DNA of 62,948 nucleotides from Calditrichia bacterium (GCA_026983775.1 JALSTK010000073.1:1-62948); one strand, 5' to 3'. Positions 18,986 to 28,373 are shown, numbered from the stretch's first letter. The notes: generated from the sequence alone by a model not told the origin. Translations and numbers: made by a program.

Positions 18986-21685
18986 CTATTCTTTTTTCAC
19001 CCAGATTAGCAGGGACTGTTTGCCTAAATGAATTTTTTGGGTACCCGGACCCTTTAAAGTTGAAACCGGATAATTCAAAATATCCTGCTGCAAATCAATG
19101 CGATTTTTATCGCCGATGAGTATCCAGCGCCCGCCGGGTAAATCAAAATGGAAAGCACCTTCCTTATCGTCCGTGTTTAACAAAACCAGCACGGTGTTAT
19201 GAACAATATAGCCCAGCAATCTTTTATTAGCCGGTTCGATCCAGCGGTAGTAGTCTTGCGGCGGTTTTTCGGCAATGCGAAAGACTTTTCCATATTTACT
19301 TTTGCGCAGGGCGATCAGGCCCTTCCAGAATTCGAACATATTCTGGTAATTGCAATACACATTCGGATTATCGCCCCTGTTGAGTCCTAAATCTTCCCAG
19401 ATAAAGGCGTTGGCCCGGGCCAGATTATAGGTATCGCGCTTACCGTGGAAATAAAGGGGTTTACCGTCGAGATATTTCACGACTTCTTTTAAAGGAGCCG
19501 ATCCTTTACTGCGTAAAAATTCCGTACCGCCCTGGATGACGATCGGGCCTAAAGAAGTAAAAAGCAAGGTAGCCGCTATTTTCACGGCTCCTTCATCCAC
19601 ACCGAAGCGGCCGTCCCAGTTGTGTGCAGCAAAGCGGTCGGCCAGAGCCCAGTTATCATGAATATCCAGATAATTAATTCCAGAAAGCGGTGACTTATCC
19701 GTAGAAAATCCGGCGGCCAGTGCTTTTTTAACCGCTTCCCGTTGCCCGCTCCCTCCGGCATAGCCTCGATCGGTCCGTTTGTTTTTCGGATTATCCGGCG
19801 GCCCTTTAAAAGCGTTGCGGGAATCATCCTGGAAAAAAGTGATCGGTGCATCTTCTTTTGACCAGCGCCAGTCCGGATTGGCAATAAAGGCAGTATCGGA
19901 TGGATTGATCCAGGGTTCGCCATAGATGATTTTATCAGGTCCTACAGCCTGTCGCACCATTCGAAGGGTCTGTTTGTCCGTTAGAGCCGCCAGATCAATG
20001 CGAAAGCCATCGATTCCGTATTGATCAACCAAAGCAGTACATTGATCGACGATCCAGCGCTGGACCATGGGACGGTCTTCGGATTTGGTTTCCGTACCAT
20101 AGGCTCCGAGATAATTAAACGCAGCGTCAGTCCGATAAAAGTAGGGGATGTCCATAGCGGCAAAATTAAAATAGAACTGCCTTCCATCCATTCGTTCTGC
20201 CGTATGATTAAATACCAGATCAACGATGACCGCCAGACCGTGCTCGTGAAACGCTTCAACCAAATCCCGAAACTGGGCATTCTGCGCCCCCCAGGGGCTG
20301 CCTTTTACACGGTAGCGGCTCTCCAGGGCAAACGCATGGGAAGTACGATATCCCCATTGATAATCTTCTTTATTAATGCCCTGCGCTATCATATAGGGAT
20401 CATTTTCAAAAGCCGCTTTCCATTCCCGGTCCGGATAATGCAGATACTCCTGAACCGGCATCAGATGCACCACATTGATACCCAGATCCAGAAGATGGTC
20501 GAAGCCTATTTTCGCTCCATGACTGTTAATCAGTCCGGACTGAATAAATCCTTTGAAGGTTCCCTTCAGGGAATCGGGCAGAGGCAGATTACGGGTAAAA
20601 TCCTGAACATGTACTTCATAAGCAACCACATCCTGCATGGCCGGAATACCATTGGGCAAGGGACGGGCCGGTTTTATTTCAGGCCAGATACGGCAGGGAC
20701 CAAAGGAATCCACACTGACCCGTCCATAGGGATCCGTAAAATGAATAAGCCGGGATGATGAAAAATGATTACCGGGCTCATTGGCCCCAAATGCCGTAAA
20801 ATCATAATAGCGTCCTTCCCAGTTTCCGGCCAGACTCAATGACCAAATGCCGTTGTCTTCTTTGTTCATTTTATAGACCCAGTTGGCTTTAGTGAATGGT
20901 TGGCGATACAAATAGACAAAAACCGAATCCGCCCTGGGAATGAAGATGCGAATCACGGTCGAATCCGTAGCGGCATCGTAATTGGCCCCTAAGTCCACAT
21001 CGGAATACAAATGACGGAACCAGCCGTCATAGGTTACCGGCACGGTTTGCTGCAAGGGCAGAAATGTTATGTAGTGCAAACGACGAATATCGACTTTCTT
21101 TACGGGAATCAGTTGCAATTCAGCCCGTTTACTATATAACACACGTTCGATGGGAATTTTTCCTCTTTTCGAATCAACCAACAGGTAGTGATCCGGATGA
21201 TAATCATATTCGGAAGGTCGCCGGTTAAATTGAAGACGGATATCCGTGGCGGAAACAATTTCGGCCCTTAATTTCAAAGAAAGCCTTTGTCCGGCAAAGA
21301 TCAGGTTCCCCCGGCGAACATTCTCCGCCCCGGCGGGCGGATCCAGCCATCGCCCCTGATTAATCCGGAACTTAAAAGAGGCTCCGGGTGCAATGACCGT
21401 AAAATCAGGGTTAGGAATGGACAGAGTCCAAATGGATGCTTTACTTTGCCGGTGTAACCACCACTGCGGTTTATTCAAATCATGATCCCATTGACGCATG
21501 GACCCTTCCAGTATAACCCGCTGCGGGTGGAGAGCATACACCTCTTCATCAAAGATGAAAACAGTGGTATCTCCGCGCTGCGCATATCCCTGAATGCGCT
21601 CTGCCTGAGTAAACGAGCCGGCTCTTAACACGAACAAAGGCCAGAGCATAAATAAAAAAGTGATACATAATATTCGATATTTCAA
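18986..21685 (-). CDS. Secreted GH13 pullulanase-like glycoside hydrolase
   Basis: Exported alpha-glucan debranching enzyme. Signal peptide LCITFLFMLWPLFVLRAGS; N-terminal carbohydrate-binding/Ig-like region with a CBM48-type module (about residues 220-320); GH13 barrel with VAYEVHVQDFTR (pullulanase-type YExHVxDFT), nucleophile region DGFRIDLAAL, acid/base IIYGEPW and transition-state Asp in YLDIHDNWAL. No ATG suits the N-terminus. I take the TTG at 21685, with GAGGA about 10 nt upstream; an earlier TTG at 21724 has no ribosome site. The exact start is uncertain. The short C-terminal beta domain ends near LLIWVKKE. Confidence 0.88.
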   Translation of the reverse strand: MKYRILCITFLFMLWPLFVLRAGSFTQAERIQGYAQRGDTTVFIFDEEVYALHPQRVILEGSMRQWDHDLNKPQWWLHRQSKASIWTLSIPNPDFTVIAPGASFKFRINQGRWLDPPAGAENVRRGNLIFAGQRLSLKLRAEIVSATDIRLQFNRRPSEYDYHPDHYLLVDSKRGKIPIERVLYSKRAELQLIPVKKVDIRRLHYITFLPLQQTVPVTYDGWFRHLYSDVDLGANYDAATDSTVIRIFIPRADSVFVYLYRQPFTKANWVYKMNKEDNGIWSLSLAGNWEGRYYDFTAFGANEPGNHFSSSRLIHFTDPYGRVSVDSFGPCRIWPEIKPARPLPNGIPAMQDVVAYEVHVQDFTRNLPLPDSLKGTFKGFIQSGLINSHGAKIGFDHLLDLGINVVHLMPVQEYLHYPDREWKAAFENDPYMIAQGINKEDYQWGYRTSHAFALESRYRVKGSPWGAQNAQFRDLVEAFHEHGLAVIVDLVFNHTAERMDGRQFYFNFAAMDIPYFYRTDAAFNYLGAYGTETKSEDRPMVQRWIVDQCTALVDQYGIDGFRIDLAALTDKQTLRMVRQAVGPDKIIYGEPWINPSDTAFIANPDWRWSKEDAPITFFQDDSRNAFKGPPDNPKNKRTDRGYAGGSGQREAVKKALAAGFSTDKSPLSGINYLDIHDNWALADRFAAHNWDGRFGVDEGAVKIAATLLFTSLGPIVIQGGTEFLRSKGSAPLKEVVKYLDGKPLYFHGKRDTYNLARANAFIWEDLGLNRGDNPNVYCNYQNMFEFWKGLIALRKSKYGKVFRIAEKPPQDYYRWIEPANKRLLGYIVHNTVLVLLNTDDKEGAFHFDLPGGRWILIGDKNRIDLQQDILNYPVSTLKGPGTQKIHLGKQSLLIWVKKE

Positions 21686-21940
21686 AATTAAAAAATCCTC
21701 TACAATGCCTGATGCATTAAACAAAATTTACAAAGTTAACCGGCTGCATCTTCAAAACCCATGTTTAAATTTAAAGAATTATTTACTTACCTGCCTGAAA
21801 AAAAATAATTAAAAACAATATTTTATTTTGAGAAGTCGAACCTTTTCCGGAGCGGTATATAAAGATTTGGAGCTCTGATGAAATGATGGTAATTTCAATA
21901 AGTATCCATAAAAACGAATTCAACAGGAAGAGACCCATCT

Positions 21941-23203
21941 GTGTCAGAAATCTTAATAAAAAACGGACAACTGATTTACCCGGGCCGAACGGAAAAAGCG
22001 GATATTTTAATTCAAGATGAGAAGATAAGCCGGATTGCACCGACCCTGTCCGGTTCATACGAGCACATCATAGACGCCACAGGGAAATACATTCTGCCCG
22101 GTTTTATTGATTACGCATCCATTGCATGGGATTCAGCGCCGGAGACTCTAACCTCAATTTCACAAACCGCCCTGAACGGAGGGATCACCACTCTTTTCCT
22201 GAATCTGCCGGCAGATCCAAAGCAAGACATCGATCGAATCGAATCCCTTGCCGTTCAATCCTGCCGGACGGATTTTTCGTTTCATGGTACGCTTACTCAT
22301 TTTAGTGCATTGACAGCCGATTTTTTAAAGGACTGTGTGCAAAAAGGAATCTTGGGATTTCATATTTCGCTGCTCAACGAACCGGAATGGAGCGATGGTC
22401 GGATTCTTGCATTACTGTGGCAGCTTAAACAATTAGGCGGTACATTAATGGTCCATGCCGAGAATAAAGGTCTGGTGGATTTTTTGACGAATCGTTTACA
22501 AAAATTGCACAAAGACGGCCCTTCTTTTCATCCCTACACGCATCCGGCCGAGGCGGAACTGGAGGCGGTCACCCGCTTAATCACATTGAACCAATTCGTG
22601 GAATGTCCCCTCTATTTCACTCCGGTCACTACCACGCAAACCCTGCAACTATTACAAATGGCCAAGCAAAATAAGTTTCCGGTCTTCGCAGAAAGCCGCT
22701 TGCCTTATCTTCTATTCAATCAATCGGTTTATGAACAGGAAGAGGCCGGGCCATTCTGCCTTATTCCCTCTTTGCGAAGCAAAGCGGATCAACAAGCTCT
22801 GTGGGAAGCCGTCCGGGAGGGAACGATCGATGTCCTGTCGGCTCACTATGAATATAAAGAAGGAACAAAAAATACCGTTTCGAATCGAGAACCGTTTCCC
22901 GACTTCAGTCGGTTTTTTACCAGTCTCTTCTTCTCAAAAAAATTAAGTATGAACCAAATCATCCGGACCGTATCGGAGGAGCCGGCCCGTCTCTTCGGCT
23001 TGTTTCCGAGAAAGGGTATCTTACGGAAAGACAGCGATGCCGATCTGCTTCTTTTTGAACCGCACCGGCCGATTCCCGAATCCAAAGAGAAGTTATATTC
23101 ACCATTTCATTCCGTTCTCATACGGGGCCGATGGATGGTAAAGGAGCATCTGGCGTTCCCTTCCGGTCATTCCGCCGGTAAATTTATTCCCGCCCTTTTT
23201 TAA
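21941..23203 (+). CDS. Dihydropyrimidinase/dihydroorotase-like protein lacking metal ligands
   Basis: Amidohydrolase-fold protein of the hydantoinase/allantoinase/dihydroorotase group by its overall pattern: ILIKNGQLIYPG start, DATGKYILPGFID strand and the C-terminal GRWMVKEH...GKFIPALF. The catalytic centre is degraded. The HxH after GFID is Ala59/Ile61, the carbamylated-Lys site reads GFHIS, the HxS motif reads FTPVT, and the TDHAPH motif reads SAHYEYK; only the His of MVHAEN remains. It is therefore probably a non-catalytic homologue, like the inactive dihydroorotases that act as partners of aspartate transcarbamylase. GTG start with an AGGAAGAG ribosome site. A second copy of its 3' end lies at 26254-26415. 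Confidence 0.8.
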   Translation: MSEILIKNGQLIYPGRTEKADILIQDEKISRIAPTLSGSYEHIIDATGKYILPGFIDYASIAWDSAPETLTSISQTALNGGITTLFLNLPADPKQDIDRIESLAVQSCRTDFSFHGTLTHFSALTADFLKDCVQKGILGFHISLLNEPEWSDGRILALLWQLKQLGGTLMVHAENKGLVDFLTNRLQKLHKDGPSFHPYTHPAEAELEAVTRLITLNQFVECPLYFTPVTTTQTLQLLQMAKQNKFPVFAESRLPYLLFNQSVYEQEEAGPFCLIPSLRSKADQQALWEAVREGTIDVLSAHYEYKEGTKNTVSNREPFPDFSRFFTSLFFSKKLSMNQIIRTVSEEPARLFGLFPRKGILRKDSDADLLLFEPHRPIPESKEKLYSPFHSVLIRGRWMVKEHLAFPSGHSAGKFIPALF

Positions 23204-23478
23204 TAATTGATTTCAGGAAATCTTCTTTTTGAAGTATCGTTCTACCGGTCTGCAAGTGCTTATAATTATCTGAGCCGAGTTAAAACGTTTCAGTACGAAT
23301 CTGACCATTCGTGAATCGCTTTGTTTAAATTGCGGGAGAGCGGTTAGCAGCTGTGGATTTAAACCCCGCACCCGATAGATTTGGATGAAGAGTAGTTGCT
23401 GTTTTCATTGCCTGATTTGTTTTGTAAATAGGGCATGAATTTAACCCGGGTATCGTTGCCCGGCAATCCCTCAGGACA
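23204..23478. other. Intergenic region without recognised features
   Basis: 275 nt after the dihydropyrimidinase-like gene. No open frame, RNA motif or repeat that I can name. Confidence 0.4.
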
Positions 23479-24111
23479 TTATTTAATACCTTGATTTAAA
23501 AGAAAAAGGTTAGATTCTCCTTTTATTGGAAACTGAATATAAGCTTCTTGTGATTTTTCACCAAACGCATTGGCCATAAAATAATAATGGCTCTACTGGG
23601 GTTCTTGTGAAGTCAAATATTAAATAAAGACTGACAATATGATTTTACTGCTTCGTTCATTTTGCATTTAATAATAAAAGTGTCCGAAGGATACTAATGT
23701 AAGTAGCCGCAGGCGGAGCCTGTGGTAAAGCGGAAAAAGAGAGCGCGACGTTGAAGGCGTCGAATGTGGGACACAGAGCGTTCTAACGAAACAGGAGACC
23801 TTATACATTGAAAGGCCTGGTTTATTTTACCGTTTTGCGGTAACCCTATTCGGTTGCATCTTGCCAACAGGCTTCACTCCTGCCCGGCGGCTGACGGGTG
23901 TGGCTACTCATATTGCATCACTTCGTGATGATTTAAGGATGATATTTTTGCGGCGTTTAACCACAAAAAACCCACTAGAGCCATAATAATTAGAAAACTC
24001 CCGGGCGACTTCATCAGGAAGCTCATATTCGTGTCCGTTAATTCTTAAATAAATTTTTGAAACAACACTTTGTTCTTCTGCATAAGATAATGTAATAAAA
24101 ACAAAAAGCAT
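23479..24111 (-). pseudogene. Small secreted-protein gene split by a miniature transposable element
   Basis: A minus-strand gene begins with MLFVFITLSYAEE (signal-peptide-like) and runs to ...EVAREFSNYY, where the element at 23589-23982 interrupts it. Past the element the same frame resumes as FMANAFGEKSQEAY and stops at 23479-23481. Removing the element and one copy of the 8-nt target duplication rejoins the two halves in frame as a protein of about 76 aa. The interrupted frame now reads into the element and ends about 25 codons inside it. The region before the ATG has a good AAAGGAGG site 27 nt upstream but no in-frame start there, so the 5' end may also be damaged. Function unknown. Confidence 0.75.
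23589..23982 (+). mobile_element. Non-autonomous ISL3-type miniature element, copy A (394 bp)
   Basis: Left end GGCTCTACTGGGGTTCTTGT; right end is its imperfect inverted repeat (GGCTCTAGTGGGTTTTTTGT on the other strand). It is flanked on both sides by the identical 8-mer ATAATAAT, a target-site duplication. It has no coding capacity of its own. The interior holds several short hairpins. Copies B and C lie at 33444-33681 and 39117-39500. The 8-bp duplication and GGCTCT ends are typical of the ISL3 family, and an ISL3 transposase remnant lies 2 kb away. Confidence 0.88.
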
Positions 24112-24155
24112 GAGAAGTAAAGATTTTAATATAGCACATCCTCCTTTCAGTTGAT

Positions 24156-25598
24156 TTATTTTACGAATAAAAGCTTATGGTTTTGGGTTACCTTTTCGGT
24201 TTTTAAAACAGCCACATAAATCCCGCTGCTGACTACAGTTTCGCTGTTATTCCGGCCGTACCAGGCAAACGTATGTTGTCCGGCTTTTAGCGGATGATCG
24301 ACTAACAGACGGCTTATTTGTTGGCCTCGCACGTTATAAATTTCCAAACTTACTGTTTCCGGTTGTGAAAGTGTAAAGCGAATAAATGTCGAATTGTTAA
24401 AGGGATTGGGGAAGTTCCACAGATTATATTCTTTTGGAACAGCAGGATTTTTTTTATTTTTTATCCCTACCGGCGACGTATCCTGGAAGCGGCCCGTTCC
24501 GTCGTTATAAAGAATGTTTACATTGGAGGCAATCTCTTCATAAAGGGTGCGTACGGTAACCACATCGTTATAGCCGTTGCCGTCCAGGTCGGCGCAGAAT
24601 GATTTCCGCCATATCTCGCCGTAATTCGGGATCGGGAAAAACTCAGGGTCGGATAAAATAAAATTACCTTCATTATACAAAACATAGATACCGTCCAAAG
24701 CGGTATAAACCATATCGGGCAGGCTGTCGTTGTTCACGTCCGATACAACAAGCGTTGAAGTGGAAGGACTGAATTTTTTCTTTTCATGTAGAATAAAACT
24801 ATCTTCACCTGAATATTCGTAAGTAGTATTTGTAGTAAAGCTAAATATCAAATTTTCAGAAACAACCACATCCTTGTCGCCATCTTTATCCATATCCGTA
24901 AGAACAATATTATCTTTAAAGCCATTTTCTTCCAAAATGACCGCTTTAAAGGAATCCGGGTAGCTGAAATACACCCGGGTAGTCTGGGCACTGACCCCGA
25001 CATCGGCCCGACCGTCGCCGTTTATATCGCCGCAGGCTATATCGCTGGGGTAGTTTTCCTCATAATAATGGTAGTTAGGTTCAGAGAAGTTGCCGTTTCC
25101 GTCATTGTAAATCCAACCCCAGAACAAACCGTCATTTGAAGCAAAAACAATGTCAGTATCTCCATCTCCATCTATATCTCCACTTGAATAATAACCAACA
25201 CCTTCATTGGTATTTAGTGAAATAAAATTAGTATCTGTCAAATCACTATTATATATAATCGCTATATATTCATTATCATTTTCTTTATCATAATACTTTG
25301 CTATAATTTCCGGTTTTAGATTACTATCCAAATTACATGTAAAAATATTTGTTTGTCCTCCATAAAGATACAGGGAATCTGCTAAGGAAAAATCTCCAAC
25401 AGAATCCTGTATTAAAATAGATATCCCGGACCATTCCGTATTAAAATCATAGTTATGCCCAATAACCAGGTCCATATCGCCATCAAGGTCTAAATCAGCT
25501 GCAGTAACGGAAGCGGCAGCGGTGGGAACTTTGTATTCTGCGGCTATGGTGACGCCCAATAAAAAGATAAATATTGAAGTAGTAATCAGAAATTTCAT
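24156..25598 (-). CDS. Secreted FG-GAP/VCBS-repeat protein with T9SS sorting domain
   Basis: 480-aa exported protein. A signal peptide (about residues 1-20, ending VTIAAE) precedes FG-GAP/VCBS-like repeats with calcium-binding loops such as DLDLDGDMDL, DIDGDGDTDI, DINGDGRADV and DMDKDGDKDV, which suggest an integrin-alpha-like propeller. The last 80 residues are a T9SS type A sorting domain beginning NFPNPFNNS and ending KLLFVK. Likely surface-attached or released; ligand unknown. It lies upstream of the split small secreted-protein gene on the same strand, about 45 nt away, so the two were probably one transcript. Confidence 0.88.
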   Translation of the reverse strand: MKFLITTSIFIFLLGVTIAAEYKVPTAAASVTAADLDLDGDMDLVIGHNYDFNTEWSGISILIQDSVGDFSLADSLYLYGGQTNIFTCNLDSNLKPEIIAKYYDKENDNEYIAIIYNSDLTDTNFISLNTNEGVGYYSSGDIDGDGDTDIVFASNDGLFWGWIYNDGNGNFSEPNYHYYEENYPSDIACGDINGDGRADVGVSAQTTRVYFSYPDSFKAVILEENGFKDNIVLTDMDKDGDKDVVVSENLIFSFTTNTTYEYSGEDSFILHEKKKFSPSTSTLVVSDVNNDSLPDMVYTALDGIYVLYNEGNFILSDPEFFPIPNYGEIWRKSFCADLDGNGYNDVVTVRTLYEEIASNVNILYNDGTGRFQDTSPVGIKNKKNPAVPKEYNLWNFPNPFNNSTFIRFTLSQPETVSLEIYNVRGQQISRLLVDHPLKAGQHTFAWYGRNNSETVVSSGIYVAVLKTEKVTQNHKLLFVK

Positions 25599-25623
25599 AA
25601 TTTTTTACCTTTTATTGTTAAAT

Positions 25624-25728
25624 TTATCTTAACAGCAACATCCGTTTTGCGCTCACTGTGTTTTCCGTTTTTAAAATAATCATAAAAATCCCGCTGCTCA
25701 CCTCCTTTCCCTTATACCCCCCAAATTA
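25624..25728 (-). pseudogene. Remnant of a T9SS C-terminal sorting domain
   Basis: The minus strand encodes about 33 residues, GYKGKEVSSGIFMIILKT...KRMLLLR-stop, the usual last strands of a T9SS type A domain (compare VVSSGIYVAVLKTEK...KLLFVK of the neighbouring gene). An in-frame stop lies just upstream and there is no start or body. It is what is left of another T9SS cargo gene. Confidence 0.7.
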
Positions 25729-25919
25729 GCTGAGGATATACAATTTAAATTCAGTATTTATGTTTGTCCTGCCATTGTAAAACGCTATTATGTTATTTTT
25801 TCCCTTAATGCGGGTTTCAAAAGAATTCTAAAGCAATATAGATAGCTGTTTTAGCATCTGCAATAAGAATTTTAATTTTTATAAATATCTGCGTACTATC
25901 TTACTCTTCTTTCTTAAAA

Positions 25920-26273
25920 ATGAAAAAGTCATGGCTAGCGGATCAACAGCATTTTGACGGATTTGGAAAAGGCTGCTATATCGCCTTCTATCGCTTGGGC
26001 TTTAAAATCAAGAATATACAAACCGCGAAAATCCGCGCTCGCCCTATGAAAAAGGTTCCTAAGATGCTAAGCGAAAAACAAGAGTTGATAATGAATCGGT
26101 TTGACACAAATCCAAAACTTTCTTTCGGGATTGTAGAAGGATTTAACAATAAAGCCAAACCGACTATCAAAAAGGCATGCGGTTTTAAAGACGGAAAATA
26201 TCTGCAATACGCCTTGTATCTTACACTCGGAGAATTACCTATGCCTAGATTTACCCATAGATTTAACGGTTGA
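25920..26273 (+). pseudogene. ISL3-family transposase C-terminal remnant
   Basis: 117 codons. The second half has the ISL3 DDE transposase C-terminus: a run like LSFGIVEGFNNKAKPTIKKA, then GFKDGKYLQYALYLTLGELP and a final FTHRF. Full ISL3 transposases are about 400 aa with an N-terminal zinc finger and DDE residues; these are missing. The conserved Glu of GIVEGFNNKAK is the only catalytic position present. Terminal inverted repeats matching the nearby miniature elements are not intact here. It is a decayed insertion sequence, a plausible former source of transposase for the three miniature elements. Confidence 0.8.
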
Positions 26274-26415
26274 ACCGCAAGTACATCCACAAGGCGCTGA
26301 AAATCCACACATACCATTGCAATCTGTTTTCATCAGAGGTCGGTGGATAGTAAAGGATTACAAACCGCTGCAATCGAAACGAACTGCCGGAAAGTCCATC
26401 CCCGCCCTGTTTTAA
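26254..26415 (+). pseudogene. Duplicate 3' end of the dihydropyrimidinase-like gene
   Basis: In the frame ending at TAA 26413-26415 the sequence reads SVFIRGRWIVKDY, then KRTAGKSIPALF-stop. The gene at 21941-23203 ends SVLIRGRWMVKEH, then HSAGKFIPALF-stop. The match covers roughly the last 45 codons; upstream it merges with the ISL3 remnant. It is a paralogous fragment, or the tail of a lost second copy. Confidence 0.75.
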
Positions 26416-26505
26416 ACATTGCTTCAGGAATTAATTTTCTTAATGCATCGTTATAATCAATCGTAACATTAATCGTATCCAATATTAAGTTTTTTCGGAG
26501 ACAAT

Positions 26506-27036
26506 ATGCTTAAATTTATTATCGCAGGAGTTTTTATGTTCGCATTAAGCCTGGTAGCAGCCCCTCAATTGAAACCGGGTGATGCGGCGCCCGATTTTTC
26601 ATTGCCGGATGCAGACGGAAAAATACACACGTTAAAAGAGTATCGGGGAAAAATCGTCGTTCTCTATTTTTACCCCAAAGACGATACACCGGGTTGTACG
26701 GCAGAAGCCTGTAATATCCGCGATAACTACGCTGAATTACAAAAAGCCGGCCTTGTTATCTTAGGCGTCAGTTACGACGACGCTTCATCCCATCGGAAAT
26801 TTGCCGGGAAATACAAATTACCTTTCCCCCTCCTTTCGGACACCAAAAAAGAAGTGGCTGCCGCCTATGGTGCCAAAGGCACGCTCACCGGATTTCTGGT
26901 AGCACAACGCAAGACGTTCCTGATCGATAAAGACGGTAAAATCCTGCATATTTTTAATAAAGTGCAGACGAATGATCATACCCGGCAAATCCTGGATATT
27001 TTGAAAGAACTTCACCAGTCGCCTGACAAAAAATAG
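26506..27036 (+). CDS. Exported peroxiredoxin (Bcp/PrxQ type)
   Basis: Thiol peroxidase that reduces H2O2 and organic hydroperoxides, using thioredoxin-like donors. After a signal peptide (MLKFIIAGVFMFALSLVAA) the AhpC/TSA fold is complete. Peroxidatic Cys64 lies in the DDTPGCT motif, and a second Cys69 five residues later is the classic resolving Cys of the Bcp/PrxQ class. Length 176 aa including the signal. A periplasmic location is inferred from the signal. It stands alone and converges on the chrA gene. Confidence 0.93.
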   Translation: MLKFIIAGVFMFALSLVAAPQLKPGDAAPDFSLPDADGKIHTLKEYRGKIVVLYFYPKDDTPGCTAEACNIRDNYAELQKAGLVILGVSYDDASSHRKFAGKYKLPFPLLSDTKKEVAAAYGAKGTLTGFLVAQRKTFLIDKDGKILHIFNKVQTNDHTRQILDILKELHQSPDKK

Positions 27037-27128
27037 AAACGTTTTCATCTTCCGAAATTTTATAATTAGCACTTTTGCGTCATCTGAATTTGCATAAAGA
27101 ATGCATTGAAGCCTTCAAGCCGCATGGG

Positions 27129-28364
27129 TCAGTTTAAAACGATTCCAAACTGGTAACAACCGATGGATAGAATGATTCCAATCGCAAATATCCACAGAAT
27201 ATTAAGTTTAAGATAGCGGACGGCCAGGAAAGCGCCCACCGCCCAGATATAGGGTAAGGGTGAAGTGAGAGCTACCTTGCCCAGACTCAGCAAGACAAAG
27301 AGCAGCATACCTGTGAAGGAGGCCAGGACACCTTGAAGTGCCTGCCGGATGGGTCGCAGGTGTTTAATCTTGCCATAGATCTCGGAAACAATTAAAGTAT
27401 AAAAGAAAGACGGAAAGAACATGCCGAAGGTGGCCAGAGCACTGCCGGCTATGCCGCCCACTTTATAACCGATAAAAGTTGCGGTAATAAGGAAAGGTCC
27501 GGGGGTGATCTGCCCCATGGCAATACCGTCGGCAAATTGTTTCATGGTTAACCAGTGATGGGAGATGACCGCTTCCTGTTGTAGAAGGGGCATGATAGTA
27601 AACCCGCTACCGAAAGCCACGGCCCCTATTTTAAACATGGATAGTAAAAGTTTTGCCGAAGATTTCTCGAATATCAGTCCCGCTGCGATAATAGTAAAAA
27701 ATCCCGCGCCGGTGACAACGATTGCAAATATACGGTGACTCATTTTGCCGGGAATCATGGCAACATCCGAACCGTCCTCTTTCTCTCCTCTCTTAATATC
27801 CCGCAGCAAAGCAATTCCCAAAAAGATGGCCAGAACAATCACATAGAAAGCATTTACTTTAAAGAGCATTAGTAAAAAAGCCAATCCGCCAACGAGCGCT
27901 CCAGCTTTTGTTTTCAGATAGCGTTCACTGAAATCAATGAAAATATGAGCCACGATGCCTGTGACCATGGCTTCCAGAGCAATAAACAAAGGATGGATCC
28001 ATGATACCAGCCCGTAACTGAAATAAACCCACGATAAGACTACCATAAGTACATACGATGGCAGTAAAAAAACAAAACTGCCCAAAAGCGCACCGCTGAA
28101 TCCTCGGGTACGGTAAGCGCCATAGGTAGCCAGATTATACATAATGGGGCCGGGATACATTTGCACCATGCCCAGGCCCTCATCCAACTGCCGGCGAGTA
28201 AGCCATTTTTTGCCGATGATCAGCGCCTTAAGCTGCTGCAGGATGGCCATGCCATAGGCAGTTAAACCGATTTTAAAGAAAGCCCCCGTAAGTTTCCACA
28301 AAGAAGGCTCGGACGATTCTTGATTGCTATTTTTCATTTTCTTGCTTTCAATCTTTCTCCTCAT
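27129..28364 (-). CDS. chrA: ChrA-family chromate/anion transporter
   Basis: Inner-membrane CHR-family protein, 411 aa, with two homologous halves (about residues 20-200 and 215-405), the normal long-chain architecture. Each half has its family signature, GLGMVQMYPGPIMYNLATYGAY and the matching DGIAMGQITPGPFLITATFIGY region. Characterised members expel chromate using the proton-motive force; sulfate analogues are also handled. It is the last gene of the six-gene operon that starts at 31979, 9 nt after the ferredoxin gene. The link to the operon suggests export or exchange of an oxyanion. Confidence 0.9.
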   Translation of the reverse strand: MRRKIESKKMKNSNQESSEPSLWKLTGAFFKIGLTAYGMAILQQLKALIIGKKWLTRRQLDEGLGMVQMYPGPIMYNLATYGAYRTRGFSGALLGSFVFLLPSYVLMVVLSWVYFSYGLVSWIHPLFIALEAMVTGIVAHIFIDFSERYLKTKAGALVGGLAFLLMLFKVNAFYVIVLAIFLGIALLRDIKRGEKEDGSDVAMIPGKMSHRIFAIVVTGAGFFTIIAAGLIFEKSSAKLLLSMFKIGAVAFGSGFTIMPLLQQEAVISHHWLTMKQFADGIAMGQITPGPFLITATFIGYKVGGIAGSALATFGMFFPSFFYTLIVSEIYGKIKHLRPIRQALQGVLASFTGMLLFVLLSLGKVALTSPLPYIWAVGAFLAVRYLKLNILWIFAIGIILSIGCYQFGIVLN

Positions 28365-28373
28365 GGTTTCAAT

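Noticed and set aside
20021-20758. 245-codon plus-strand frame opposite the GH13 gene
   Set aside because: Lies fully inside a well-supported minus-strand gene with GH13 motifs; the translation has no recognisable pattern.
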